Shown: piece by piece, positions 12,080-22,549 of the stretch | How positions within the stretch are numbered: the stretch's first letter is position 1 | Layout of the letters: every line of letters starts with the position of its first letter | Origin: Leptobrachium leishanense | Lineage: Eukaryota; Chordata; Amphibia; Anura; Megophryidae | Direction: 5' to 3' | Assembly (NCBI GenBank): GCA_009667805.1 | Contig: CM019066.1 | Coordinates: forward strand, 330,826,619 to 330,890,618 | DNA: 64,000 nt | Notes under the pieces: model-generated | Database searches by the model: none | Told to the model about the DNA's origin: nothing | Seen by the model: the letters and a program-made list of their open reading frames with translations, nothing else | Program-made: the position numbers and the translations under genes

Positions 12080-12725
12080 GGTGCTTTAAAATTGGGCCTT
12101 TAGTGTCGGCAACAGTGCCGTCACACCGTAACCCCTCTGTGGTATTGTGGAAGAGTGCAGGGTTGGACCCTGTGGTCAAATATTAAAATTATATGAATCT
12201 GGTACAGGCGTCAGTGCACACAAATATTTTGCCTTTGGTGGCAGCAAGTGCCTTCACACCGTAACCCCTCTGTGGTATTATGGAAGAGTGCAGGGTTGGA
12301 CCCTGCAGTCAAATATTAAAATGATATGAATCTGGTATAGGCGTCAGTGGCAGTGCACCCATATATTTTACCTTTGGTGGCAGCAAGTGCCTTCACACCG
12401 TAAGTAACCACTCTGTGGTATTGTGGAAGAGTGCAGGGTTGGACCCTGCGGTCAAATATTAAAATGATATGAATCTGGTATAGGCGTCAGTGGCAGTGCA
12501 CCCAAATATTTTACCTTTGGTGGCAGCAAGTGCCTTCACACCGTAAGTAACCCCTCTGTGGTATTGTGGAAGAGTGCAGTGGTGGACCCTGCGGTCCAAT
12601 ATTAAAAAGATATGAATCTGGTATAGGCGTCAGTGGCAGTGCACCCAAATATTGTGCCGTTGGTGGCAGCAAGTGCCTTCACACCGTAACCCCTCTGAGG
12701 TATTGTGGAAGAGTGCAGTGGTGGA
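12080..12725. repeat. Internal hAT tandem repeat, about 130-150 bp, 5 copies
   Basis: Each unit carries CACACCGTAA, CCTCTGTGGTATTGTGGAAG, AGTGCAGGGTTGGACCCTG and a GAATCTGGTATAGGCGTCAG segment. It is the reverse complement of the array at 33640-34500 inside another hAT copy, so the array belongs to the element family. Confidence 0.9.
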
Positions 12726-13518
12726 GGTTTTGGTAATGCAGAAGAGATCCCCGATCTACTCAGTTACATCAGCAGCTATAACAAAACCGGGTCAGCAATG
12801 TTAGGCACTTGTACTGCGCTACTGTATATGGTGAGAATCGGCGCACAGCAGTAGCAACAGGAAGCAAACAGAACAGGCAGGGAATACACAGAGAGAATAG
12901 TCAAATGGTAGGCAAAGTCGGCAACAGATCGGGTCCTAAGAACAAGCAGGGTCAGTAACAAGTATACGAACTGATTCGGTAAGCTAGCGATGCAGGAATA
13001 AAGGCTGACACACACTCAGAAACTCAGACACACTACAGAGCGTGTAGCGACGCACAGCGTAGCGAAGCAAAGAGAAGCAAACATTTTGCAGGCTTGACTT
13101 CACTCCGCTCCGCCTCGCAGCGTGTTGTCTACACTGCATTACGTTTGCTTCTCACCGCACTGGACAGGAATCCACTAACTAAATTAAAATGTACACACAA
13201 AACCGTTTTATTTTCACAAAGCACATGTTATATAGGCAAAAAAAGTTTCTACTCAATAAAATACATCAAAAATTACTGTTAATTTAATAGGAATAGTATA
13301 AAAATATAAAAAAAAGGTAACCCCTGATCATATATATTATAGGGACAGGGAGTGCTGTGTATAGAGTAGGGATGCATTGATACCACACACAGACATATAC
13401 GTATATATCAACACACAGACCTATATATACGTATATATCAACAGGCAGATACATATATACACCCACCCACAGACCTCAGACCATATATACACATACGCAC
13501 ATGGGGGGGCATGTGGAC

Positions 13519-13676
13519 ATTCTCAACTAAATGCACCCCCCCAATTTGGCTGATCCCTCCAGAAGAAATGTTGAACCCGACAGAGCAAAGAATATATATA
13601 TTATTCTCTGCTCTATCGGGTTCAATATTTCTTCTGGAGGGATCAGCCAAATTGGGGGGGGGCAATTAGTTGCCAA
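13519..13676. repeat. Long hairpin (about 75-bp arms)
   Basis: CCAATTTGGCTGATCCCTCC and its complement GGAGGGATCAGCCAAATTGG mark mirror arms that continue outward through C-run/G-run and AACTAA/TTAGTT, with an AT-rich loop near 13595. It sits inside the hAT at 11518 and could be a small MITE that inserted there. TA-rich microsatellite tracts flank it. Confidence 0.8.
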
Positions 13677-14525
13677 AATGTGTGTGTAATACAAGTCTGG
13701 ATATATATATTTATAAGAATATATATATATATCTTATCTATATATATATCATACCTGCCCTTACCTTCCCCTATAAATTTGCTAAAAATATACACACATA
13801 AAAACAAACCACTGCCTGAGACCCCACGCAGCCCACATGCCACCCCCCTCTACCTGGTTGAATGTATCTAATATATATAATTAAATACATTCAGCAAGGT
13901 AGATAAAGAAAACAAAACAGTTTTATTTTATGGTCCCGGCGACATATAAAAATGTCCTCGGATTTAATTTTGTTTAGAAATGTGTCGCCTTACCTTAGCC
14001 TGGTGGTCAGTGGGGTCTACCCTGGATCCTGGTTGTGGGGGAGGGGTCTGCCGTGGCCACAGGTGCAGTGGCTCCCTCCCTGCGCCGCCTGTCTCTGCCA
14101 CATGCACCCAGGCGGCTAGCCCGCACAGTCGCAGCTCTGTCATCCGGCGGCCGCATGCTCCTCAAGGGGATCCTTGGGAGGCCCTGACAGGCTGCCCTCT
14201 ACAGTTGCTGATTAGAGGGCCGTGTCTGCCTGATGTTTTAGTAACAAGAATGTTTTATCCCATAGGCTTCAATGTTAAAAATATTCCCGTTTTAATTCAA
14301 TATCTAATAAACCGTTGCTTATAATATTCTGCAGTAAAGAGTCTCTTTATTTCTCGATTTTTTAGTATTTCTTAAGCATTTTTTATACTTTTTTTTTAAA
14401 AAAAGAATTTTTCGAACTTTAGGCGAACGTCCCAAAAAAGTTCGAAGGTCGCGAACTTTCGAACAGCCGATGTTCGAATCGAACTCCGAACAGATCCGAA
14501 CCGAACGCTCATCCCTAGTCTGCAG

Positions 14526-15572
14526 ACCTTGAGCATACTGGACCATCCTATGTTCCTTTTCCTCCATGTTTGCTTCTAAAGAATGGTATGCAAAGGAGTA
14601 AATGCAGAGTTAATGAGATCTGTGCCACTGCGGAGGAACATTAGTTGCAGCATTCTAGTTTGCCACATTGATGGTGGATAAAACACAACATCTGAACATC
14701 TGAACCCACTGCCGTATTGAATGGTAGTGGATACCAACAAACCAATTTTATCACTTTTGATCAACTTTGTCCAAGACCAACTGAAATCAGTCTATAATCT
14801 GGTTTAAAATCATATTCCTTAAATAAATCCAAGTACATGACATCACCAGTGCCGCCAGTCTATAGTTCCACTCTCCTCTTCTTCACCACAGAATATGATT
14901 AAGTTGGACGTGACCTGTCCTTTATAAAACCATGATGAATCCTACTAATGACAATGTTTTTAACAATAAATTCCTGAATATTATTCAACAACATCTCAAA
15001 TAATTTCCCAACCACAAATGTTAAACTCATCAGTCTTTAATTTCATGGATGAGATTTTGACCCGTTTTTAAATATAGATACTACATCTGCTTTACATCAC
15101 TTCTTTGGCACTATTCCATAAAAGTAAGACTTCTGGAAGATTAAGCAAAAAAAATCTAGCTATTACAAGACAAAGCTCCCTAAATACACAAAGTTGTATT
15201 CTTTATTATTATGGGACTTTATCTGTCTTAACTTCGTTAAATTATTTTAGCACTCTACCCTTCTTCATATCCCTTATTATAATCATATTTAATTTATCAA
15301 CATTGTAATTCTTTCTTTAATGTTTTACTTTACAATTGAGTAAACTTCTTTATAAGTTATACAGCTTTTTGGTCTGCTTATGGTGCTTGTATTCTTTGTG
15401 TGTAATTATGTCACCTCGTGTTCAAGTGATTTTTCAAAGACTTGAGGATCAATGGGACGTATAACCTATCCTTCTTGTGCGGTTCAGTAGACACTTTTGA
15501 CTTCAGCACTGTTTTGATAAGAAAGTGTGAATTGAGGTGGTTATGGTGCATGGACCCTGACTCCAGAATATG
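14526..15572. other. Sequence without recognised feature
   Basis: AT-rich. The start (14526-15060) may be decayed retroelement DNA, but I could not assign it to a family. Confidence 0.35.
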
Positions 15573-15612
15573 CAGCTCTTGAAAAAGTCACATGACGAAA
15601 CGCGTCGAGCTG
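15573..15612 (+). ncRNA. Hammerhead-like motif (PLE-associated relic)
   Basis: Stem I CAGCTC (15573-15578) pairs with GAGCTG (15607-15612). Between them are TTGAAAAA where the CTGANGA core belongs, a stem II GTCA/TGAC, GAAA, and the minimal stem III segment ACGCGT followed by C at the cleavage position. The paired helices and GAAACGCGTC are textbook for minimal type I hammerheads; the degenerate core (TTGAAAA) makes activity unlikely. It lies 1.6 kb upstream of a GIY-YIG relic, consistent with PLE ancestry. Confidence 0.5.
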
Positions 15613-15884
15613 GGGTGCTTTGCGACTGGTTGACCCTGTTGTTTATGTCCGTTAATCCCGCTGGAGGTGCATTTCTGGTCTTTACATCGAATACCGGATG
15701 ACCGCCGCTCCCCTACAGCTACGGAGGTGTCTCCTGGAGCGGATACTGGCTGCATCATCCTGATATGCGGTGACTATTGGGTGTACATTATTATGCTGGT
15801 TTGCACACAGATCTCTTATTGTGTGCCACTACTTTTGTGAGTGGTTTCATGTTTTAAAATTCAATACTACAATAATACAAATAA

Positions 15885-15934
15885 GATTAGGTGTTTCTTT
15901 TAAACGGCACACATCCTGGGCAAAGCAAGACTCA
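15885..15934. repeat. Inverted-repeat partner A
   Basis: GATTAGGTGTTTCTTTTAAA and GGCACACATCCTGGGCAAAG recur in reverse complement at 17845-17895, 1.9 kb away. About 50 bp at very high identity. Confidence 0.75.
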
Positions 15935-16664
15935 ATTGTATCAATTGTATACTTTTTTACACTATGATGCGTTTGTATGCTCTATAATTGTAGCTCACAT
16001 CCGGAAGTTCCAGGACTTGATCCATGGTATATGTGAGTTCTATTTTATTTCATCACTGCATGCTCCACCGTTTGTTTTTATATTGTTATTGAGCACTTTT
16101 TTGATGTGGGGGAGTGCTGAGAGCTGCTGTGATTGTTGATGGCAAATTAACCCAAGTACTACACTTACGTTTCTCCAGAATAAGAGCTTGGTTTTCCTAA
16201 CAATAAAAGATTTACAGATTTTCAAAGCTATTTATGGAGCCCTACGTATCATCACTTTCTGCCTTTCGTACTGACTCACAGTAGTTTGGTGGACCTGTGC
16301 CATGGACTTATTTTATTATGTGTCTCTTAGATTTAGATTTATTTTGCATGTGGTTATATGAAAGAGGCATTCTAGTGATTTATGAACTTAATACAGAATA
16401 TCAAAACATGCATTCACTAATTTACTTTGATTATTCAATTTCTATCTTTACAGAGTTTTTCCCCTTCAATAATAGAGTCCCCGGATGACACCATCCCGAC
16501 ATAAACACATGTCTTACAAACCAGATAAGTCTCTGTGTCAAATTCCTGGGGCACTATCATGTTGCCCTCGGTAAAACTGGGACACAAAGGGGAAAAATTT
16601 GCGTTCCTTAATTTCCCCTTTGCATCCCAGTTTCCCCAGCAGATTGCGGGTAAGGTTCCGAGTC

Positions 16665-16925
16665 TGGCAACCTTCCCCTTAGCGATCACTAAGCTTGCGG
16701 ATGCTGGGGGCAGCGTTACAGCACCGTCCTCAGCATCCCCTCCATGGAGTCCACAGGACATGGAGGATCGTGCTGCCGAGTGACATTACTGGCAGGATCT
16801 CGCCTCTCTTGAGATCCTGCTGGTTGACGGAGTGATCGCGGAGAGAGACAGGGGACTTTTCTTCCCCCAGTCTCCCTCTGCTCTAGGCGACCAGAAGAGG
16901 CGGATCGGTTCCGCCAGTGACAGTG
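16665..16925. mobile_element. Harbinger-type MITE fragment
   Basis: Shares CCTTCCCCTTAGC, CTCCATGGAG, GTGCTGCCGAGTGAC, CCCAGTCTCCCTCTGCTC and CCAGAAG.GGCGGAT with the MITEs at 35104-35756 and 60830-61416, in the same order. No clear ends; a partial copy. Two inverted segments (GGATCTCGCC...GAGATCCTGC) form a hairpin. Confidence 0.6.
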
Positions 16926-17215
16926 TGTAAAAGTCTTTGTCATCATGTGGAAAAAGTGAGTAGGTTGTCAACTGCTCATTCACTCTCCCTTATTCTGAAA
17001 ATATTTTTCCTCTTGAAATTGCTCCTGCTGCTTCACCTTTAAACACTAGTCTTGGGATTTCCACTGTCTGATTGCGTCTCGCGGAGTGGCATTGCCTTTT
17101 GCTAGTTCTCAAGTGTCTTTTGGGCTGATCTTGCGTGAGTCTCCATGTATTCCTATGGATTCCAAGAAAAGATAACAGCAATGGTGTACACGAAAAAGTG
17201 AAAGGCTATTTTACA

Positions 17216-17329
17216 TACAACTTATTAGAATGTTCCTGTTGGCATGTCTATGTTGGTTAGACCACACAAAAAGTTAAAGACAGGATCATCAAACACAGAT
17301 CAGAGATAAGGACAGAAAATGACTTGCCA
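17216..17329 (+). pseudogene. Penelope-like GIY-YIG domain relic
   Basis: Translation from 17216 gives YNLLECSCWHVYVG, a stop, then TTQKVKDRIIKHRSEIRTEN. This aligns with the GIY-YIG segment of the larger PLE at 52770-54404 (YLLECPCGAQYVGRTTRELK), including the YVG element and the downstream histidine/arginine positions. The stop codon replaces the arginine after YVG. It is the only recognisable coding remnant of a decayed element that may also include the hammerhead-like motif at 15573. Confidence 0.7.
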
Positions 17330-17844
17330 AGTTACATATAATATAGACGATGGGCTTCCATCAGTTGTACAGCTATTCTGACTTACAGTATGCTCTATAA
17401 TGTAATTCTTTGTTTTATCCAACACTTTCTCGCCTAGTATCCCCAACTAGCTGGCCCCATGTCCCCAACGACAAGGCCACCCTTAATGAAATTTCATTTA
17501 CAACTGTAATGTTTTAAGGCTTTTCTATGGTATGTTTATGTAGAAAACCATAGTATCCTCCATATGAATAACATTCACCCGTATAGCTCGCATTAATGAA
17601 GTGCAGTTGTCCAGCTGCATGTGATAAAGAATTGGCGGATTCCTGCCAGCTAGATTTTTTAATGACAAAACCGCATCGCTTTGGACTACTTGAAAACAGA
17701 AAACTGTGCCGGAATAATACATTAAAAAAAGCTGTTTGCTTTGTAAACTGTAACATTCACACAGATTTCCTCTGAAAGGAAACCCAGTAAAACTGAGCTC
17801 TATTTCAACTTTTCATTAAAGGAGTTTGATACTTCATACACGCA

Positions 17845-17895
17845 TTAAGTCTTGCTTTGCCCAGGATGTGTGCCGTTTAAAAGAAACACCTAATC
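17845..17895. repeat. Inverted-repeat partner B
   Basis: Reverse complement of 15885-15934. A SINE tail follows at 18023. Confidence 0.75.
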
Positions 17896-18022
17896 ACGGT
17901 AGGTTATCCATAGATTCCCTGCAATACCTGGGTACCATGCCATCACACATCATGTAATCATTTACGGATGTTATGTGAATCACAGCTTTTTTTAAATAAA
18001 TAAATAAACTTATTAACTTTGT

Positions 18023-18090
18023 ACCCAGGACATACTTGAAAACGAGAGAAATCTCAATGTATCCTTCCTGGTAAAATCCTTTATAAATAA
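18023..18090 (+). mobile_element. SINE tail fragment
   Basis: CCCAGGACATACTTGAAAAC through ATCCTTCCTGGTAAAATCCT matches the SINE 3' end; 5' truncated. Confidence 0.85.
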
Positions 18091-18160
18091 ATAAATAAAC
18101 TTTGTTCGTAGTGGACAACATAACATCAGATGAATCAATCAGGGTAACATTTAAGCACAA

Positions 18161-18240
18161 TTAACCCCTTCACTACCATGATCGTGCATACACTATCAGT
18201 GGTAGCAGACAAAGCATCCTGAGATTGTGTTAACATCATC
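18161..18240. mobile_element. TTAA-element end fragment
   Basis: TTAACCCCTTCACTACCATG matches the terminal consensus of the TTAA elements here. No right end found. Confidence 0.45.
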
Positions 18241-18499
18241 TGGGGTTGTGCTGTTTGATTGTAAATTAAATTAGTGTGTTGCAAACTAATTCGGCGGCTC
18301 CCGTTTGGCGCACTTTACTCTCTATCGCCCTACAATGCTCCTTTACTTTACCCATTTGCTCCTTTTCTTTATCCTTCCATGCTCCATTTCTTTGTTATCC
18401 CTCTCCATGCACCTTATAAAAAAAGGCATTCACTGTAAGAATCCGGTAACTTCTTTCCATTCAAGTTAAACTTGTACCCTGTCTTTCCAAAAGAAAAAA

Positions 18500-18960
18500 G
18501 TTATCACATAATCAAAGCAAATATGCGCGAGCCTTCCATTGGATAATTACTGCGGTGATTAATTTGTTTCAGCTGCAAAAAGTGAGGTCATGTGACTCCT
18601 TGAATATACTGAATGAGCAGGTTTTTCTATCAATGGGTTTTTTTCTCCCCTGATGGCACAGCGGGCATATTCCAAGATGGCAATGCCAGGATTCATCAGG
18701 CTCAAATTGTGCAAGAGTGGTTCAGGGAGCATGAGACATCATTTTCACACATGGATTGGCCACCGCACAGTCCAGACCTTAACCCCATTGGGAATCTTTG
18801 GGATAATATGCTGGAGAAGACTTTACACAGTGTCCGGCACTCCCATCATCAATACAAAATGAATGAAACTTTGGAACGAAATAAATGTTGTGACACTGCA
18901 TAAACATATTGAAACGATACCACGACGACTACTTGTCATAATCAAAGCAAAAGACGCGAC
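18500..18960 (+). mobile_element. Tc1/mariner fragment
   Basis: A 3' portion of a Tc1-type element different from the one at 5075. It holds the C-terminal third of a transposase (see 18613-18903) and no inverted termini. CATAATCAAAGCAAA occurs at about 18508 and again at 18938. Confidence 0.7.
18613..18903 (+). pseudogene. Tc1-type transposase, C-terminal fragment
   Basis: About 80 residues resemble the end of a Tc1 transposase: [18 protein letters not shown] includes the second catalytic aspartate and [12 protein letters not shown] sits where the catalytic glutamate motif (NPIENLW) belongs. The glutamate is replaced by glycine. The DNA-binding domain and first aspartate are absent. The frame runs out after [11 protein letters not shown]. 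It is catalytically dead. Confidence 0.85.
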
Positions 18961-18992
18961 GATCAAATATTAGAGCAGGTGACTTTTTTGAT

Positions 18993-19245
18993 TGTAATAC
19001 CATCTGCATACCAGCGCACAAACGCATTTTGCGCTCACAATGTTAAGTATAGCACGCGCGCAGTACAGTACGCTCGTGCAGCGTTCGCGCAGGTTCACCT
19101 GCAGTAGACGTTAATGCACATTTTTTGCGCGGACATTGTATTACGACGGTCAGCGCAAAGGGTTTTGCCCCTCGCGTTAATGGGTTTTTGCGCGCGTGTT
19201 AACATTTGTGCGAAGAATGTAATAGATCCCAGTGTGTATCCTATA
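18993..19245. mobile_element. Harbinger-type MITE, partial copy
   Basis: GATTGTAATACCATCTGCAT, ACCAGCGCACAAACGC, GCGCTCACAATGTTAAGTAT and GCGCAAAGGGTTTTGCC correspond in order to 49092-49321. The left third is missing. The right end AATGTAATAGATCCC is a mutated version of the complete element's terminus. Confidence 0.75.
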
Positions 19246-20019
19246 AAAATGATCATTTGATATATTAAAGTATTTAGAAAGTCCAAGCTCTTCCTCTTGG
19301 CATCATGTTCTGCATACTAAGAGTGGTCAGTTTTCCTGATACACTCTATCAAAATTTCAGTAGCTTTTTTTTTTTACTAAAACTAAACGATAGAAAGGAG
19401 TCTAGAAAACGTGACGGTATTATTTCTTTACCTAAATAGGAACTAGTGAGGGGATAACAAAAAAAATCAAGCTATTTTATTTGGGGTTTTCAGTAGAATT
19501 AGCTAATTATTGCTGGTTTTGGTTGGTTGGTTTTTCTTAGGGTTGAGATATAAACCAGGCTTCATTCAGCAGTAAAGATACATTTTTCATTAGGGTGACA
19601 ATGGCATTAAACTATATAAACTGCTGTAATGCATAGTACACTATAACAATAAATAAATGTTATTTACATCTGGTATTTAATTCATAATGCAAGCCATACT
19701 TGTCTTTGGAGAAGATGAAAATGTGCAGCATATTAAAGTAGCATGTGTGAAATGTTGACAATGTCAAAATTAATTAAAACAATGTTGGGTGAGAATTTCC
19801 ACCCTGCATAATCCTTTTGTTGTGATTGACGATTACAAAGTTGTTGATCTTCTTTCATAAACACAACATTACTTACAAATCCTGCTTAATTTTTGGCCAA
19901 CTTATACAGCATAAATATAAGATTTGTTGTAACATTTACTTACCCCCATACAGTCAACTTTATTCACATGGCACATATTTAGAAACTACGTAACCGCTAC
20001 CCTTTGGGCATGTCCATAT
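19246..20019. other. Single-copy AT-rich DNA
   Basis: No gene or repeat recognised. Confidence 0.5.
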
Positions 20020-20217
20020 AAGATATGGGTGGAGTAAAGGTAATATCACTGCTCTATAACCATGCAGACACAGTTTTGAATCCCGGCCAGAGCACTTCAG
20101 TAAGTGTCCTTGGGCAAGACACCTAACGGTACATACGTACTTGCCTACCCAGGGCATACTTGAAAACTAGATAAATCTCATTGTATTCTTCCTGGTAAAA
20201 TACTTTCCAAAAAAAAT
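20020..20217 (+). mobile_element. tRNA-derived SINE, full length
   Basis: Head ATGGGTGGAGTAAAGGTAAT, B-box region AGTTTTGAATCCCGGCCAGA, body AAGTGTCCTTGGGCAAGACA, tail TATTCTTCCTGGTAAAATAC and an A-run. More diverged than the 50611 copy. Confidence 0.88.
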
Positions 20218-20420
20218 GGGATAAACAATGGTGTAGCACAAAAGAGGAATCCAAACAGCTTCACTGGGAACCTGTCACTGTTTGGATCCCCCTTTTGTAA
20301 AATGCTGTTTGTCAACATTAAAGCAACGGAGATTTTGGCATTGTTTGCATCTTAGGCAAACACCGCCACTCTTTTAATTTCCCCCTTAGCGTGTAGAGTC
20401 AGGTTTTCTGTTCTTATGTA

Positions 20421-20472
20421 CAATCTAAATTTATTCTCAATGTACCTTCCAGGTAAAATACTTCATAAAAAA
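20421..20472 (+). mobile_element. SINE 3' tail fragment
   Basis: CTCAATGTACCTTCCAGGTA AAATAC plus A-run; only the last 50 bp. Confidence 0.6.
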
Positions 20473-20682
20473 AAAATCATGTTGACCTGAATGATTCATA
20501 AATATCTTGTTAAGAGATCCTACAAATATACACCTTGAATTGCCATCACATATATTGGATCCTTTGCAATTTCCTATGGTAATATTTCTGTTGTCCATGG
20601 ATTCTAGGTCTGTTTGATATTGACTACCAATCTTAATCGAAATTAAAAGAATGATCAAGTTAAGACTTTCTCTGCTAAAAAA

Positions 20683-20967
20683 ATGCCTGAGAAGACACTG
20701 AAATCTGTGGAGGAATGGCATAGCCGAAGCAAAATATTCTGGGAAGCAACAAAGAATGTCGCACTCAACTCATCTGTCTATGAAACTATACCCAATCAAG
20801 AGTGCTCTGAAGATCTTTTGAGAAACCAGCTCTTTGCTATAGTCACCGAAAAGATGATGGAAACCGGTGCACCATATAGTCCAATAGGCGCTTTATTGGG
20901 AAATGCAACCTTTCGATTGGATATGCAGCCTCCTTCACGAAAATATACTTGGGACTTACAATGCTAA
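20683..20967 (+). CDS. Unrecognised 94-codon open frame
   Basis: Starts with ATG (MPEKTLKSVEEWHSRSKI) and runs 94 codons in a region of balanced composition. I do not recognise the protein; it has no membrane segment, cysteine cluster or repeat. No splice context or promoter is obvious. It could be a remnant of an unidentified element or exon, or chance. It is listed because codon usage looks less random than in neighbouring frames. Confidence 0.2.
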   Translation: MPEKTLKSVEEWHSRSKIFWEATKNVALNSSVYETIPNQECSEDLLRNQLFAIVTEKMMETGAPYSPIGALLGNATFRLDMQPPSRKYTWDLQC

Positions 20968-21090
20968 TGGTTATTACAAAGAAGCCAAGCAAAAGACTGT
21001 ACTGGACCAAAACACCTAGTTGCCATACCACGAGTGGCTCAAAAGTAATGAACAGGGCAGGTATAGGATGATACTGAAGTCTGTACACGA

Positions 21091-21410
21091 AGGCCGCGGT
21101 CACACGAGCATGGAGGGAATGTCTGTGAGAACGTAAGTTCTTTCTGTTCGGATGCCCGTGTGACCACCTCGCTGAGTGCGCTCAGCCCTACAAAGAACAA
21201 CCAACCCATGGAGGATCGTGCTTTGTAGACCCGTCCAATGTCCGTTGAAGCGTTTCAATGGGGAGAAAAACTGCACCCGTTGTAACTTGCGATACTAGTA
21301 TGCCTGTTATACCATGAAGCCCTCCCAGTCGAGCCATCATAACGCTGCAAAGGACGCTGGGAGGAGGGGTCACTACGGAAGCACTGAGTGCACTCGTGTG
21401 ACCCCGGCAT
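21091..21410. mobile_element. MITE with GGTCACACGAG termini, copy 1
   Basis: Left AGGCCGCGGTCACACGAGCA and right ACTCGTGTGACCCCGGCAT are inverted termini about 320 bp apart. Shares CATGGAGGATCGTGCTTTGT with the copy at 51301. No coding capacity; superfamily uncertain because the target duplication is unclear. Confidence 0.7.
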
Positions 21411-22369
21411 TAGTGCCTGCAGAAAGGACATCCGCTTTCTGAAAATTGTATTGCATTGTCACTTTTGAGTTTGGCCATGTCCTGGGGTGGGTGGCTCTCA
21501 TCGTGCTTATATAGGTGACTATACAATAGGTTTTGTGTTTTCTCTTACCTATGATATCATCACACACAAATTATTGGAAAAATGTGATGTTTCAAATTCC
21601 ACTTGAAAGTAGACAGTCATTGGTGGTGGGAATTTTCCAATGTATCCCATGTGTGCTAGCCACCAATCAAAGATGACTGGCTGTGATTAAAATACAATAT
21701 GACTTTACGTGGTATGACTGTTCTAGAAGTGGTAGCCGATAACCCGTTGATCGCCAAAACAGATGGGGAGTACATAGCAGAGCCGTACAAACCTCCTACA
21801 AAGACAAGAAAATAAATCCACAGGAATGTTGGCCTTGGGGTGGCACTATTGCTGTAAGAGAGATGTCTGTGTTTTGTATACATATGTGAACATTTCCTCC
21901 CTCTGATCTCATTTGACCCCTAACATAATTTCATTTCTTTATTCTAAACATAGTTAATCACTAAAGTAAACCACTAAACACATGCTGCTCGTCTTGCACC
22001 TCCCATGATGTTATGGGTAATCCAGGCAGAGCAGAACTTTCCAGGCCTTATTAAATGACTCTAGCTGAGTAGATGAAAACAATTGTGTTTATTTTGATTC
22101 TTTTTTTGGAATATATTTCAAGTACAAAGACATCCACATGCAATGTCAAGAGCTTGCTTCACGGTGCTGAGACCCGATATGTCAGAGTAGCTCTGTGTGG
22201 TTTTACTGTCAAATAGGTTTTATAAAATGGCCTGCTGAATGTATTCAATTTTTTTCTGTTTAACGCAAAAGAAGTAAAGCACACGTTATTACTGGGATTA
22301 ATGTGTACTTTAGATAGAAGTACTTATTTATGTATTCGGTTTACCAAACACTAGAAGCAAATACAACAA
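21411..22369. other. Single-copy DNA
   Basis: No recognised gene or element. The last base before the Helitron-like element is A (22369). Confidence 0.5.
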
Positions 22370-22452
22370 TCTATACTATAAAAGGATAAGCTAAAAACTG
22401 TCCGTCGCCAAAACCCTACTGCGCATGCGCGACGGACATTTGAAAGCGGCCG

Positions 22453-22545
22453 TTAGAACACACAGGTAGCTGCGCGTGCCGGCCGCGTGAAAAAAAACAA
22501 AAAAAAAACGGCACGAGCCGCGCGCAGCTACCCGTGTGTTTACAC
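22453..22545. repeat. Imperfect inverted repeat near Helitron 5' end
   Basis: AACACACAGGTAGCTGCGCG pairs with CGCGCAGCTACCCGTGTGTT across an A-rich loop. Confidence 0.75.
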
Positions 22546-22549
22546 GGCC

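Larger units (their letters stand above)
11518..14517 (-). mobile_element. 3-kb non-autonomous hAT element
   Basis: TAGGGATGAGC at 11518 and GCTCATCCCTA ending at 14517 are inverted termini; GTCTGCAG repeats exactly at 11510-11517 and 14518-14525. The 11518 end matches the 48197 end of another copy (GAGTGCCCTCCAAGAGGGCA, TGCCCTGGGGGACAGGAAAC). The 14517 end matches the 36579 end of that copy (CTAATAAACCGTTGCTTATA, AAAGAGTCTCTTTATTTCT). It therefore lies in the opposite orientation to that element. Inside are a 130-150 bp tandem repeat (12080-12720), AT microsatellites with a hairpin (13380-13780) and a GC-rich segment (13980-14230). No transposase remains. Confidence 0.93.

Noticed and set aside
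13980..14324. 114-codon GC-rich frame
   Set aside because: Lies inside a non-autonomous hAT, has no recognisable domain and no counterpart in the other copies here.
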